Of a stretch of 7,619 nt of DNA, positions 1-6,784 are shown piece after piece (positions within the stretch are counted from its first letter, which is position 1; each line of letters begins with the position of its first letter). Origin of the DNA: Ignavibacteria bacterium (GTDB taxonomy: Bacteria; Bacteroidota; Ignavibacteria; Ignavibacteriales; Melioribacteraceae); assembly GCA_003233295.1 (NCBI GenBank), contig QILJ01000441.1, forward strand, positions 1 through 7,619. The letters run 5' to 3'. Both the position numbers and the translations under genes were made by a program. The notes beneath the pieces were generated by a model. That model made no database searches. It was not told the origin of the DNA and worked only from the letters and a program-made list of their open reading frames with translations.

Positions 1-106
1 GAGATATAGCAATGTACCAGCCGGGTTAAGAGGTTTAGGAATTACTTTTATTATAGCTGGACTTATGGCGATAGCATTTATGTTGTTTTCCGGTATACAA
101 TTATAA
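1..106 (+). CDS. nqrE: NqrE, Na+-translocating NADH:quinone reductase subunit E (3' end only)
   Basis: This is the C-terminal tail of a gene that begins left of the window. Codons start at position 2 and the TAA stop is at 104-106. The roughly 34 visible residues form the last membrane helix and include [17 protein letters not shown] and [14 protein letters not shown], which match the conserved end of NqrE as I know the family. NqrE is an integral membrane subunit of the Na+-pumping NADH:ubiquinone reductase and, with NqrD, holds an Fe-S centre in the membrane. The paralogous RnfA/RnfE proteins end similarly, but the nqrF gene starting 10 nt downstream decides for NQR. The Shine-Dalgarno sequence of nqrF overlaps this stop codon, so the two are co-transcribed and probably translationally coupled. 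Confidence 0.9.
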   Translation, partial: RYSNVPAGLRGLGITFIIAGLMAIAFMLFSGIQL

Positions 107-116
107 GGAAGTTTTA

Positions 117-1352
117 ATGAGTGGAATAAGCTTAGTACTTTTTGGCGTTTTAATGTTCATAATCATTGTAATTGCATTGGTGCTCCTGATTCTGTTTGCT
201 AAATCTAAATTAGTGGCATCCGGTTCCGCAAAAATCATTATCAATGACGATGAAGAAAAGTCAGTTACCGTATCAGTCGGAGGAAAGTTACTTAATGCTC
301 TCGCTGAACAAAAAATATTTTTACCTTCTGCCTGCGGCGGCGGCGGTACTTGCGGCGAATGTAAATGTATTGTTCTTGAGGGTGGTGGTGATGTTTTACC
401 AACAGAAACATCAAAACTTTCACGCGGTCAAATCAAAGAGCATTACAGACTCTCCTGTCAAGTACCGGTAAAAGGTGATATGAAAATTCAAGTCTCACCG
501 GAAATATTCGATATTAAAAAGTGGGATTGTACTGTCCGCTCGAACAGAAATGTCGCAACTTTTATAAAAGAACTAATTTTGAATTTACCCGAAGGTGAAT
601 CAGTAGATTTTAGGGCTGGCGGATATATCCAAATCGAAGCACCACCTCATACTGTAAAATATTCCGATTTTATAATTGAAGACGAATATAAAGGTGATTG
701 GGATAAATTCAATCTCTGGCGTTATGTTTCAAAAGTTGACGAGCATATTCAGAGAGCTTACTCAATGGCTAATTATCCATCGGAGAAAGGGATTATCATG
801 CTTAATGTTAGGATTGCATCTCCCCCGCCGAGAATGCCTGATGTACCGCCCGGACAAATGTCCTCTTATATCTTTAATCTAAAACCCGGAGACAAGGTTA
901 CGATCTCAGGACCTTACGGTGAGTTTTTTGCGAAGGATACTGATGCTGAAATGGTATTCATAGGCGGCGGCGCCGGTATGGCTCCGATGAGATCGCATAT
1001 ATTCGATCAATTCAAGCGACTGCATACAAAACGCAAAGTTTCTTTCTGGTACGGTGCACGAAGTCTGAGAGAATCTTTCTATAACGAAGAGTTTGATAAA
1101 TTAGCCGAAGAAAATGAAAATTTCACTTGGCACCTAGCACTTTCAGAACCCTTACCTGAAGATAATTGGACTGGGTACACAGGTTTCATACATGAGGTTC
1201 TTTATGAAAATTATCTTAAGGATCATCATGCTCCGGAAGATTGCGAATACTATATGTGCGGTCCTCCAATGATGAATGCGGCAGTTATTAAAATGCTGGA
1301 GAATCTTGGTGTAGAGCATGAAAACATAATGCTCGATGATTTCGGAGGATAG
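117..1352 (+). CDS. nqrF: NqrF, NADH-oxidising FAD/2Fe-2S subunit of Na+-NQR
   Basis: This subunit takes electrons from NADH on the cytoplasmic side and passes them through FAD and a 2Fe-2S cluster into the Na+-pumping quinone reductase. The 411 residues are the usual family length. Residues about 5-28 form one N-terminal membrane helix. A ferredoxin domain follows, with cluster ligands C73, C79, C82 (motif [12 protein letters not shown]) and C114. The FAD-binding motif RAYSMAN is at 213-219 and GPYG at 265-268. The NADH-binding part has GGGAGMAP at 283-290, WYGARS at 311-316 and CGPPMM at 381-386, where C381 is the conserved cysteine near the flavin. The chain ends in the family-typical LDDFGG. 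A good Shine-Dalgarno sequence (AAGGAAG, 105-111) lies 5 nt before the ATG and overlaps the nqrE stop. No key residue is missing. Confidence 0.97.
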   Translation: MSGISLVLFGVLMFIIIVIALVLLILFAKSKLVASGSAKIIINDDEEKSVTVSVGGKLLNALAEQKIFLPSACGGGGTCGECKCIVLEGGGDVLPTETSKLSRGQIKEHYRLSCQVPVKGDMKIQVSPEIFDIKKWDCTVRSNRNVATFIKELILNLPEGESVDFRAGGYIQIEAPPHTVKYSDFIIEDEYKGDWDKFNLWRYVSKVDEHIQRAYSMANYPSEKGIIMLNVRIASPPPRMPDVPPGQMSSYIFNLKPGDKVTISGPYGEFFAKDTDAEMVFIGGGAGMAPMRSHIFDQFKRLHTKRKVSFWYGARSLRESFYNEEFDKLAEENENFTWHLALSEPLPEDNWTGYTGFIHEVLYENYLKDHHAPEDCEYYMCGPPMMNAAVIKMLENLGVEHENIMLDDFGG

Positions 1353-1361
1353 ATTTTCTAC

Positions 1362-1391
1362 AAGGGAGGTTACTTCTGATCTCCCTTTTTT
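1362..1391 (+). terminator. Intrinsic terminator after nqrF
   Basis: The arm AAGGGAG (1362-1368) pairs with CTCCCTT (1381-1387), extended inward by a G-T and a T-A pair. A run of T (1386-1391) follows. It begins 10 nt after the nqrF stop and lies inside the 53-nt gap to apbE. It probably ends most nqr transcripts; apbE would then rely on read-through or on a promoter inside nqrF. Confidence 0.75.
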
Positions 1392-1405
1392 ATTATACTT
1401 TTGCT

Positions 1406-2419
1406 ATGAAAAAAAAATTAATTACATATCTAATTTTATTTACAGTAATCTCCTGCAGTGATAAAGTCAACAACGAATTGGTTGCTATATCCGGTACAAC
1501 AATGGGTACAACCTATTCGGTAAAATATATTGATAATGCTTCGAAGAATGTTGAAGAAATAAGATCTGAGGTTAGTAATATTTTGAAGACTGTGAATGCA
1601 CAGATGTCAACTTACTTGCCGAATTCAGAGTTGTCAAAATTCAACAGTTTAAGAGATACATCGTGGTTTTCTATTTCTTATGATCTTGCATTCGTACTCA
1701 AAAAATCGCTTGAGATAAGCAAATTATCCGGTGGAACTTTGGATATTACTGTTGGACCAGTAGTGAATCTTTGGGGATTCGGTCCGGGTAACAAACCTAC
1801 TGCTGTTCCATCAGATTCCGAAATTAATAATGCTCTTAAAACAGTCGGCTGGCACAATGTTATTGTTACTCTTGATCCTCCTAGAGTCAAAAAGAAATTA
1901 CCGGATGTATACTGTGATCTGTCATCGACAGCAAAGGGTTTCGGAGTTGATAAAGTTTCTGAATACTTAACCTCACTTGGAATTAGTAATTATCTTGTTG
2001 AGATAGGCGGCGAACTCAGAGCGAAAGGGAAAAAATCTTTGAATGAAAAATGGCGTATTGGGATTGCCAAGCCCGATAATAATTCAACTGTACAAGAGAT
2101 AATTACTCTTGATAATTCTGCGATGGCAACTTCGGGGGATTACTGGAATTACTTTGAAGAAGGCGGCGTTAGATATTCACATACGATTGATCCCACAACC
2201 GGAAGACCAATTACTCACAAGCTAGCATCAATTACTGTAATAGCTGAAACTTGTTTGATTGCTGACGGGCTTGCAACTGCAATGGATGTAATGGGCGATA
2301 AAAAAGGTTATCAGTTTGCATTGGATAATAAGCTGCCTGTTTATTTTATAGTTAGAAAAAATGGTGAGTTTGTTGTAAATTACACTGATAATTTTAAGAA
2401 ATTTATTGTACGGAAATGA
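1406..2419 (+). CDS. apbE: ApbE, FAD:protein FMN transferase (lipoprotein)
   Basis: ApbE enzymes transfer FMN from FAD onto a threonine of target proteins outside the cytoplasm, including NqrB and NqrC of Na+-NQR. The 337 residues are normal for the family. A short signal peptide ends in the lipobox VISC, with the lipidated cysteine at C17. Family motifs appear in order: GTTMGTTY (30-37), STYLPNSELSKFN (68-80), SGGTLDITVGP then NLWGFGP (108-127), DLSSTAKGFGVD (171-182), VEIGGELRAKG (198-208), SGDYWNYF (243-250), RYSHTIDPTTGRP (256-268) and ADGLATA (286-292). In the last motif, D287 and T291 are the expected Mg2+ ligands. A small oddity is T175 where the family more often has isoleucine or alanine. 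Position right after nqrF argues that NQR is its substrate. No clear Shine-Dalgarno sequence precedes the ATG, which follows the terminator T-run closely. Confidence 0.95.
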   Translation: MKKKLITYLILFTVISCSDKVNNELVAISGTTMGTTYSVKYIDNASKNVEEIRSEVSNILKTVNAQMSTYLPNSELSKFNSLRDTSWFSISYDLAFVLKKSLEISKLSGGTLDITVGPVVNLWGFGPGNKPTAVPSDSEINNALKTVGWHNVIVTLDPPRVKKKLPDVYCDLSSTAKGFGVDKVSEYLTSLGISNYLVEIGGELRAKGKKSLNEKWRIGIAKPDNNSTVQEIITLDNSAMATSGDYWNYFEEGGVRYSHTIDPTTGRPITHKLASITVIAETCLIADGLATAMDVMGDKKGYQFALDNKLPVYFIVRKNGEFVVNYTDNFKKFIVRK

Positions 2420-2424
2420 ATCTC

Positions 2425-2444
2425 TCTGCCGCAAGCAGACGGGA
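2425..2444. repeat. Hairpin-forming repeat, copy 1
   Basis: TCTGC (2425-2429) pairs with GCAGA (2435-2439) around a CGCAA loop. The 20 nt match the stretch at 2473-2492 at 15 positions, as an imperfect direct repeat 48 nt apart. It starts 5 nt after the apbE stop. Its relatively GC-rich composition stands out in an AT-rich spacer. It may be a degraded copy of a dispersed intergenic palindrome, but only a genome-wide search would show this. Confidence 0.45.
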
Positions 2445-2472
2445 TATCATTATAGAGTAGTTAATAATAATT

Positions 2473-2511
2473 TTTGCTGCAAGCGAAGGGGAATTAATCC
2501 CTTGTTCGCTT
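2473..2511. repeat. Hairpin-forming repeat, copy 2 (longer stem)
   Basis: The first 20 nt resemble copy 1 at 2425-2444. Here AAGCGAAGGG (2481-2490) pairs with CCC (2499-2501) and TTCGCTT (2505-2511), leaving an 8-nt loop and a 3-nt TTG bulge. No T-run follows, so it is not a classical terminator. It lies 28 nt before the nqrM-like start codon and could shield or process the mRNA between apbE and that gene. Confidence 0.45.
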
Positions 2512-2539
2512 TCGGCGGATCAAAAGAAAAGGTTTATAG

Positions 2540-2752
2540 ATGTTACAGTTTTTAGTAGTTTTTTTATTTTTTCTTATAGCGATCGGTTTGATGCTTTTAT
2601 CTCTCCATTTTAGTAAATATAAACAACGCGAAGAAAGTTGCTGCGGCGGCGGTCACTGTTCCTCACCTCGTCATACAGATCCAGATCATGCCTGCAAAAA
2701 AGACCAGACTGAGCTTATAAGTAAGATCAATGTTGATAATCTTAAAATTTAA
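2540..2752 (+). CDS. nqrM: Small one-TM, four-cysteine protein, probable NqrM equivalent
   Basis: This 70-residue protein has one membrane helix (about 2-23), a short basic stretch (KYKQR) and a small soluble tail. The tail carries exactly four cysteines, C34, C35, C40 and C52, in SCCGGGHC and HACKK, plus histidines H39, H45 and H50. NqrM of Vibrio-type operons is also a short one-TM protein with four cysteines starting in an SCGG motif; it is needed to mature Na+-NQR, probably by delivering iron for the Fe centre between NqrD and NqrE. Gene order nqrF-apbE-this gene matches the classical order, which is the main argument. The cysteine spacing (CC-x4-C-x11-C) differs from the usual CGG...CxC...C pattern, so it may be a divergent member or an analogue. 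An AAAAGG ribosome site lies about 7 nt before the ATG. Confidence 0.72.
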   Translation: MLQFLVVFLFFLIAIGLMLLSLHFSKYKQREESCCGGGHCSSPRHTDPDHACKKDQTELISKINVDNLKI

Positions 2753-4078
2753 TTATTTGAAGTTAACTGTAAATCTGCTTCCTACTTTCTTTTCAGATTC
2801 AACGCTAATTGATGCTTGATTAAGATCGCAATAATTTTTTACAAGAGCCAACCCTAAACCATTCCCTTCGAAACGTCTTGAGTAGCCTTGTTCTTCCTGC
2901 ATAAATGGCTTGAATAAATCGGGGATGTATTCTTCTGCTATGCCAATTCCAGTATCTGATACAGTTACTGATACCTTACCGTCATCATTTTTATAAATGA
3001 TAACATCAATTTTCCCTTTCTCAGTATATTTGACTGCATTATCAACTAGGTTAGTGAATATTTGATAGGTGGAATATTTATCGGCGGTAATGTTTGTATC
3101 GTCCGTTTCTTTTATTAAATTTAGTTCTAATTTTTTATCATTCGCCAGCATTTTGAATTCTTCATAAATTGATTTAAGCACATTATCAAATAGGTCAAAA
3201 TCCTCTTCATTGTATTCGTAAGTGCCAGTTGCAATTTCCGACATGTTCAAGATCAAATCGGTAGTTCTAATTATTCTTTTACCGGCATCTTCAATCGCAT
3301 TGAAATTGGATTTTAGATCTTCATCAACGTTTTCTTCAATTTCATCACGAATTAAATTGGAATAACTCATCAGTATATGAATAGGTGTCCTAATTTCATG
3401 TGACATCTGTGCAAGAAATTCAGATTTCAGTCTATCAGATTTCTCAGCTTCTTCCTTAGCTACTATTAACTCTTTATTCGATTCTTCGAGTGCTCTGTTC
3501 GCTTCCAACTGCCCTTTGAATAGCTGGGCATTACGAATTGCCATTGCAGCCTGCCCGGCTAATATCTCAAAAGTATCGGTTATTTCCTTAACTTTAATTT
3601 TATGCAGATGTTTTGAATCGACATATATGACGCCGATTTTCTCAGTTGATGTTGATAATGGTGAGCAGAGTATTGTCTGAAGGTCTAAGTTAAAAATACT
3701 TTTTCTTTTCTTATGGTCATCATCACTTTGCGCAGACTCAATAAACCTTGATTCACCAGTTATAAAAACTTCATCCACCACGGTTTTACTTACGCTAAAG
3801 TCTTCGATCGTAAGTTTATGATCATCAGAATCCAACCCAAGCTTAAAGTCTAAATCACCTTTACTGTTTTTTAATACTATAAATCCTCTGTCAGATTCTG
3901 TAAAAGAAATAGCCTGCTCCAGCACCAGGGCTAAAACTTCGTCAAGAATTAGTGATTTATTTATGCTGTTAACAATATCTAAAATTATTTTTAGATGTTC
4001 TGACCTATGAATATCTATGGGATTTTGGATTTGCTTTTTTTGTTCTTCAACAAATTTTTTTAGTTCCTGGTACTTCAT
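2753..4078 (-). CDS. Soluble GAF-domain sensor histidine kinase
   Basis: This is a two-component sensor kinase with no membrane segment or signal peptide, so it acts in the cytoplasm. Numbered from the ATG at 4078 (441 residues): a short helical start (1-20), a GAF domain (about 28-184, with SDRGFIVL and GVIYVDS), a coiled-coil linker (about 190-220), a HisKA domain with phospho-histidine H227 in MSHEIRTP, and an HATPase_c domain. The ATPase shows an N-box (TNLVDNAVKYT, N343 and N347), a G1 box DTGIG (375-379) and a G2 box GNGLGL (405-410). Threonine at H+4 is the residue associated with phosphatase activity. There is no receiver domain and no response regulator nearby. The frame extends to a TTG at 4111, but a TATAAT-like box overlaps that codon, so the ATG is preferred; neither start has a Shine-Dalgarno sequence. 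The GAF ligand is unknown. Confidence 0.93.
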   Translation of the reverse strand: MKYQELKKFVEEQKKQIQNPIDIHRSEHLKIILDIVNSINKSLILDEVLALVLEQAISFTESDRGFIVLKNSKGDLDFKLGLDSDDHKLTIEDFSVSKTVVDEVFITGESRFIESAQSDDDHKKRKSIFNLDLQTILCSPLSTSTEKIGVIYVDSKHLHKIKVKEITDTFEILAGQAAMAIRNAQLFKGQLEANRALEESNKELIVAKEEAEKSDRLKSEFLAQMSHEIRTPIHILMSYSNLIRDEIEENVDEDLKSNFNAIEDAGKRIIRTTDLILNMSEIATGTYEYNEEDFDLFDNVLKSIYEEFKMLANDKKLELNLIKETDDTNITADKYSTYQIFTNLVDNAVKYTEKGKIDVIIYKNDDGKVSVTVSDTGIGIAEEYIPDLFKPFMQEEQGYSRRFEGNGLGLALVKNYCDLNQASISVESEKKVGSRFTVNFK

Positions 4079-4160
4079 AAAATTATGGTCATCATTTAGC
4101 CGATAAGTCAATTATAGTATTTTCAGTGAAATTTTTACATGAACGAAATTTAGTAAATAT

Positions 4161-5399
4161 TTAATTCAGTTTTGTGATAAATGATTTAATTTTTTTGATT
4201 TCTATCACAGCATTAATCCTATTGTAATATTTCAATGCACTCTCAAATGCTTTTTTTGCATTGGACTTCTGATTAAGCTCTGCATATAATTTACCTAACT
4301 CAACGGATGTTTCAGCATAATTCAATTTATTCCCAAGTTCAGAATTTATTCTTAAACTAGTCTGTAAAAAGTTTTCAGCCAGATCATAATCATTTTTCTT
4401 CTTTTCGATTATTCCTCTTACCTTATAAATATCGGCTATCGTTAATCTATCGTTCAAGTGATGGCTAAGTTCCATGGCTTTTTCGATATACTCAACAGCA
4501 GAATCAATTTTATCCATCTCTGTGTAAATATGAGCTTTACTCAAAAATGAAATTGATAATGTTAAGTAATTCTGATCTTCCTGCGAAACCAAAATACTTC
4601 TATCAAACTGGTCAAGCGCACTTTTATAATTACCCTCTTTCAAGTAAAGCATTCCTAAGTTATGCCTGGTTTGAGCAATTCTTTTGAAGTCATTGCTCTT
4701 AACATATTTAGCTAACGCATTTTCATAGTTATTTTTGGCTTCTTCTATATCACCGGTCATATGATTAAGGATACCGAGATTGACTAATATATTCGCCAAC
4801 AAATTACTAGCTCGTTTTCCTTTTAATCTCTCAATTCCTTTTTTAAAATGCCTTTTTGCTTTCGAAAGAATCCCTCGTTCCGCATAAAATGTTCCTAAGA
4901 AATTATCGCAAGCCGAAAGTCCTTTGTAATTATCAGTTTCCTCAAATATCTTCTTTGCTTTATTGATATACCCGAAGCTTTCGTCCCACTTAGCTTGCAT
5001 ACTGCTTATCTCACCCATTCCTAAAAACGCATATGCTTTTTCATTCTGCAGATTTTTATACTTGATAGTTCTGAAAAGTATCTGGCTTAATATATCCGAA
5101 GCCAGAAACAGTTCGCCTTGTCCAAGCGTTAGATTCGAAAGATCAAGAAGTAAATTTATATGCTTCTTCGGGGAAATATTATTTTCAGTATATGTTATAA
5201 TCCTATCAATAAAACTGCGTAATCTATAACTTTCGGGATAATTATTATCGGCAGCAGAACTTGATCTATCTTTTGTGAAAAAACCCGAACCGATCTTATC
5301 CAGAACTTCTTTTGATTTTGCAGTACCGATATACTTTTCAAGTACTTCGAGATATTCGGTAATATTTTTATATCCAGGTTTTATCATATTCATTTTCAC
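4161..5399 (-). CDS. Cytoplasmic tetratricopeptide repeat (TPR) protein
   Basis: The 412-residue protein is almost entirely helical. From about residue 79 to 397 it shows roughly eight TPR units with a regular 40-residue period. Examples are RHNLGMLYLKEGNYKSALDQ, NLGILNHMTGDIEEAKNNYE and ELGKLYAELNQKSNAKKAFE. The 40-residue spacing resembles the long TPRs of regulators such as Rap, PlcR or MalT rather than classic 34-residue repeats. No signal peptide, membrane helix or enzyme motif is visible, so it is probably a binding scaffold. The GTG start at 5399 gives a 4-nt GTGA overlap with the upstream lipoprotein stop; in-frame ATGs at 5393 and 5387 are alternatives. The histidine kinase follows 82 nt downstream on the same strand, so it may be a partner or modulator of that kinase (inference). 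Confidence 0.9.
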   Translation of the reverse strand: MKMNMIKPGYKNITEYLEVLEKYIGTAKSKEVLDKIGSGFFTKDRSSSAADNNYPESYRLRSFIDRIITYTENNISPKKHINLLLDLSNLTLGQGELFLASDILSQILFRTIKYKNLQNEKAYAFLGMGEISSMQAKWDESFGYINKAKKIFEETDNYKGLSACDNFLGTFYAERGILSKAKRHFKKGIERLKGKRASNLLANILVNLGILNHMTGDIEEAKNNYENALAKYVKSNDFKRIAQTRHNLGMLYLKEGNYKSALDQFDRSILVSQEDQNYLTLSISFLSKAHIYTEMDKIDSAVEYIEKAMELSHHLNDRLTIADIYKVRGIIEKKKNDYDLAENFLQTSLRINSELGNKLNYAETSVELGKLYAELNQKSNAKKAFESALKYYNRINAVIEIKKIKSFITKLN

Positions 5400-5947
5400 A
5401 ATTTTGTTGTCTTGCGGGTAAATCCATATCTAGCAAACTGATATACCTTTGCATTAACTACCAACGCCCATCCCTCGCCATAGTCAATTATCAATCTGCC
5501 ATATTCAACATCATTTAGTTCCCCTTTCTCATCGATAAAGTTAAAATTAATTACATCCCCCTCTTCAATCTTCAGCCCAGTGAATCTTACTGATAAATAA
5601 ATTGGTTTTTCTAACTTTACTTCTGATGGAGTGATATCAAGAATAGCTGCACCATCTTCTGTATTAGGAATTGTAATAGCAACTTGTTCTTGATCAACAA
5701 AAGAAAACTTCGGAAATTCCAAATTACCTTTTACTCCGAATTCGGAATCCCTAAGATCAAAGTTAATTTCCCCACCAAGTTCACCTTCAATAGTCCTTTC
5801 AATTGTAAGGGAGCGAGTAACATCTGATTTTGCAGCTAAGAAAGGTTGCTGGGTTTTCACCTTAGAAAACTGGACGATACCCTGATCATCAGCACAGCCA
5901 AACAAAATAATGACTGCACTGATGAACATCACGACTAATTTGGTCAT
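5396..5947 (-). CDS. Small exported lipoprotein, beta-rich, paralogue of the one at 6189-6773
   Basis: Function is not known. The 183-residue protein has a hydrophobic signal peptide ending in the lipobox ILFGC (C18). The residues after the cysteine, ADDQ, are acidic, as in the Bacteroidota signals that send lipoproteins to the cell surface (inference). The mature part is beta-rich. Residues 90-178 align by eye with the C-terminal half of the neighbouring 194-residue lipoprotein: LDITPS (103-108), an EKPIYLSVRFTGL strand, EEGDVINF, then GEGWALVVNAKVYQFARYGF (157-176). The order of TPs, kPa-strand and HFSRYGF-like end recalls ZU5-like beta-sandwich domains, though this is only by eye. Its stop overlaps the start of the TPR gene by 4 nt, so it likely heads an operon with the TPR protein and the kinase. 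Only a weak Shine-Dalgarno sequence is visible. Confidence 0.85.
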   Translation of the reverse strand: MTKLVVMFISAVIILFGCADDQGIVQFSKVKTQQPFLAAKSDVTRSLTIERTIEGELGGEINFDLRDSEFGVKGNLEFPKFSFVDQEQVAITIPNTEDGAAILDITPSEVKLEKPIYLSVRFTGLKIEEGDVINFNFIDEKGELNDVEYGRLIIDYGEGWALVVNAKVYQFARYGFTRKTTKL

Positions 5948-5991
5948 AATACTCAGAACCTATGTATTTACTAATTAATGCAATTCAGAAT

Positions 5992-6012
5992 GGTATTTAC
6001 AATATTTGTACC
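5992..6012. promoter_or_regulatory. Inverted repeat at the putative lipoprotein promoter
   Basis: TACAA (5998-6002) and TTGTA (6006-6010) form an inverted repeat around TAT, flanked by GGTA and TACC. It abuts the TAnnTTTG-like box at 6012-6019, where the transcription start for the leftward operon would lie. That is a plausible operator position. Related repeats occur at 6071-6085 and 6921-6942. Confidence 0.3.
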
Positions 6013-6019
6013 AAAGATA
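6012..6019 (-). promoter_or_regulatory. Possible FCB-type -7 box (TAnnTTTG) for the lipoprotein-TPR-kinase operon
   Basis: On the minus strand this reads TATCTTTG, a full match to the Bacteroidota -7 consensus TAnnTTTG. It lies about 65 nt before the lipoprotein ATG at 5947. No TTG is found at the expected -33 distance, so the call is weak. Confidence 0.3.
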
Positions 6020-6070
6020 TTGTTGGTTTTTAGAGTATAGAATAAGGTTTTATTCCAACGGACCTAATCA

Positions 6071-6085
6071 TTGTAAATATTACAA
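6071..6085. promoter_or_regulatory. Perfect inverted repeat TTGTAA-ATA-TTACAA, possible operator
   Basis: Two 6-nt arms are perfect reverse complements around a 3-nt centre. The form resembles 7-1-7 Fur-family boxes with one mismatch, or a short CRP/FNR-like dyad, but neither assignment is proven. It lies between the two lipoprotein genes, upstream of the leftward operon. Confidence 0.35.
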
Positions 6086-6120
6086 GTACTTTAATTTTAA
6101 GATTAAATTATATGGAGGAT

Positions 6121-6152
6121 AAAAAAAAGCTCCCTTTTTCAAAGGAGCTTTT
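6121..6152 (-). terminator. Intrinsic terminator of the 194-residue lipoprotein gene
   Basis: Read on the minus strand, AAAAGCTCC pairs with GGAGCTTTT in a 9-bp stem (plus-strand 6125-6133 with 6144-6152) and ends in a run of eight T. It begins 36 nt after the lipoprotein stop codon. This isolates that gene from the downstream lipoprotein-TPR-kinase operon, which then needs its own promoter. Confidence 0.88.
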
Positions 6153-6188
6153 ATCAACATTCAATAAGAGAGAAGTAAAAAAATTTTA

Positions 6189-6773
6189 TTATTTTGTAAA
6201 ACCAAATCTTGAGAAATGACCTAATTGTGCTTTCAATACAACTACCCAGCCATTACCAACATAGATTCCACTGTTTGCTACTTCAACTTCTTGGGTACCA
6301 TCCTTATAAACAAAACTAACATCATCACCCGCATGAACATCAACTCCAATAAAACCAACTGTTAATATGGCAGGAGTTGAGAATGCAACATTAGGAGTAA
6401 AATCAAGGGATGCTTCTCCATTAACCATTGCAATACCAACTGTTGCATCTTCGGCTAAAGCACCACCTGCAATACCTAACCTTCCTAAAGAATAAGTTCC
6501 CCTGTTTGCAAGTATAAACCTAATTGATGCACCATCTTCAGCTTCAACCTCTACACTTTTTGAACTTGAAAAGAATGATTTTTCTAAAGTTGAAATGCCA
6601 TCAACTTTTAGTGCTGCTTTAGCTTCAGCGCTTAATTCTGAAACATTATCAGTATTGACTTTAAGAAATGACTGATTAGATTGTGCATCAGTTGGTTCAG
6701 TTATGTTGGAATTTTCTGCACATCCCCAAAATGATAATGCTACCACAACTGCTAAAACAAGTAATTTTTTCAT
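6189..6773 (-). CDS. Small exported lipoprotein with ZU5-like C-terminal region
   Basis: Function is not known. The 194-residue protein has a signal peptide and a lipobox-like SFWGC with C18 as the lipidated residue; tryptophan and phenylalanine just before the glycine are atypical. A polar, low-complexity linker follows (about 19-70), then a beta-rich domain. That domain has IAGGALAEDATVGIAMVNGE (101-120), LDFTPN (123-128), FSTPAILTVGF and a closing GNGWVVVLKAQLGHFSRFGF (173-192). By eye this resembles the GAL-E-T / TP / kPv / HFS pattern of ZU5-like domains in exported bacterial proteins. It is clearly related to the 183-residue lipoprotein downstream. A strong AGGGG ribosome site and its own terminator suggest a well-expressed single-gene transcript. 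Confidence 0.87.
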   Translation of the reverse strand: MKKLLVLAVVVALSFWGCAENSNITEPTDAQSNQSFLKVNTDNVSELSAEAKAALKVDGISTLEKSFFSSSKSVEVEAEDGASIRFILANRGTYSLGRLGIAGGALAEDATVGIAMVNGEASLDFTPNVAFSTPAILTVGFIGVDVHAGDDVSFVYKDGTQEVEVANSGIYVGNGWVVVLKAQLGHFSRFGFTK

Positions 6774-6779
6774 TGTGAA

Positions 6780-6784
6780 CCCCT
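6780..6784 (-). promoter_or_regulatory. Strong Shine-Dalgarno site AGGGG
   Basis: On the minus strand AGGGG sits 6 nt before the ATG at 6773. It is the clearest ribosome site among the minus-strand genes here, supports this start, and hints at strong translation of the lipoprotein. A TATAAA-like stretch at 6829-6834 upstream has no convincing -35 partner. Confidence 0.6.

Noticed and set aside
1..1352. Rnf-type electron transport complex instead of Na+-NQR
   Set aside because: NqrE and RnfA/E tails are alike, but the neighbouring protein is NqrF with a ferredoxin domain fused to an FAD/NADH reductase, which Rnf lacks.
1396..1403. TACTTTTG, a full match to the TAnnTTTG promoter box, just before apbE
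   Set aside because: It ends 3 nt before the ATG, so transcription would start inside the coding region, and it overlaps the tail of the terminator T-run. Probably chance in AT-rich DNA.
1678..1890. A 70-codon open frame on the - strand
   Set aside because: It is antisense within apbE, across its conserved DITVGP and NLWGFGP motifs, so it is a shadow frame.
2481..2511. Terminator at the second hairpin before the nqrM-like gene
   Set aside because: The stem has a 3-nt bulge and the sequence after it (TCGGCGGATC) has no T-run on the + strand, so intrinsic termination is not supported.
4963..5229. An 88-codon open frame on the + strand
   Set aside because: It lies wholly antisense to the TPR gene, whose repeat periodicity is clear; the translation has no recognisable domain and no ribosome site supports it.
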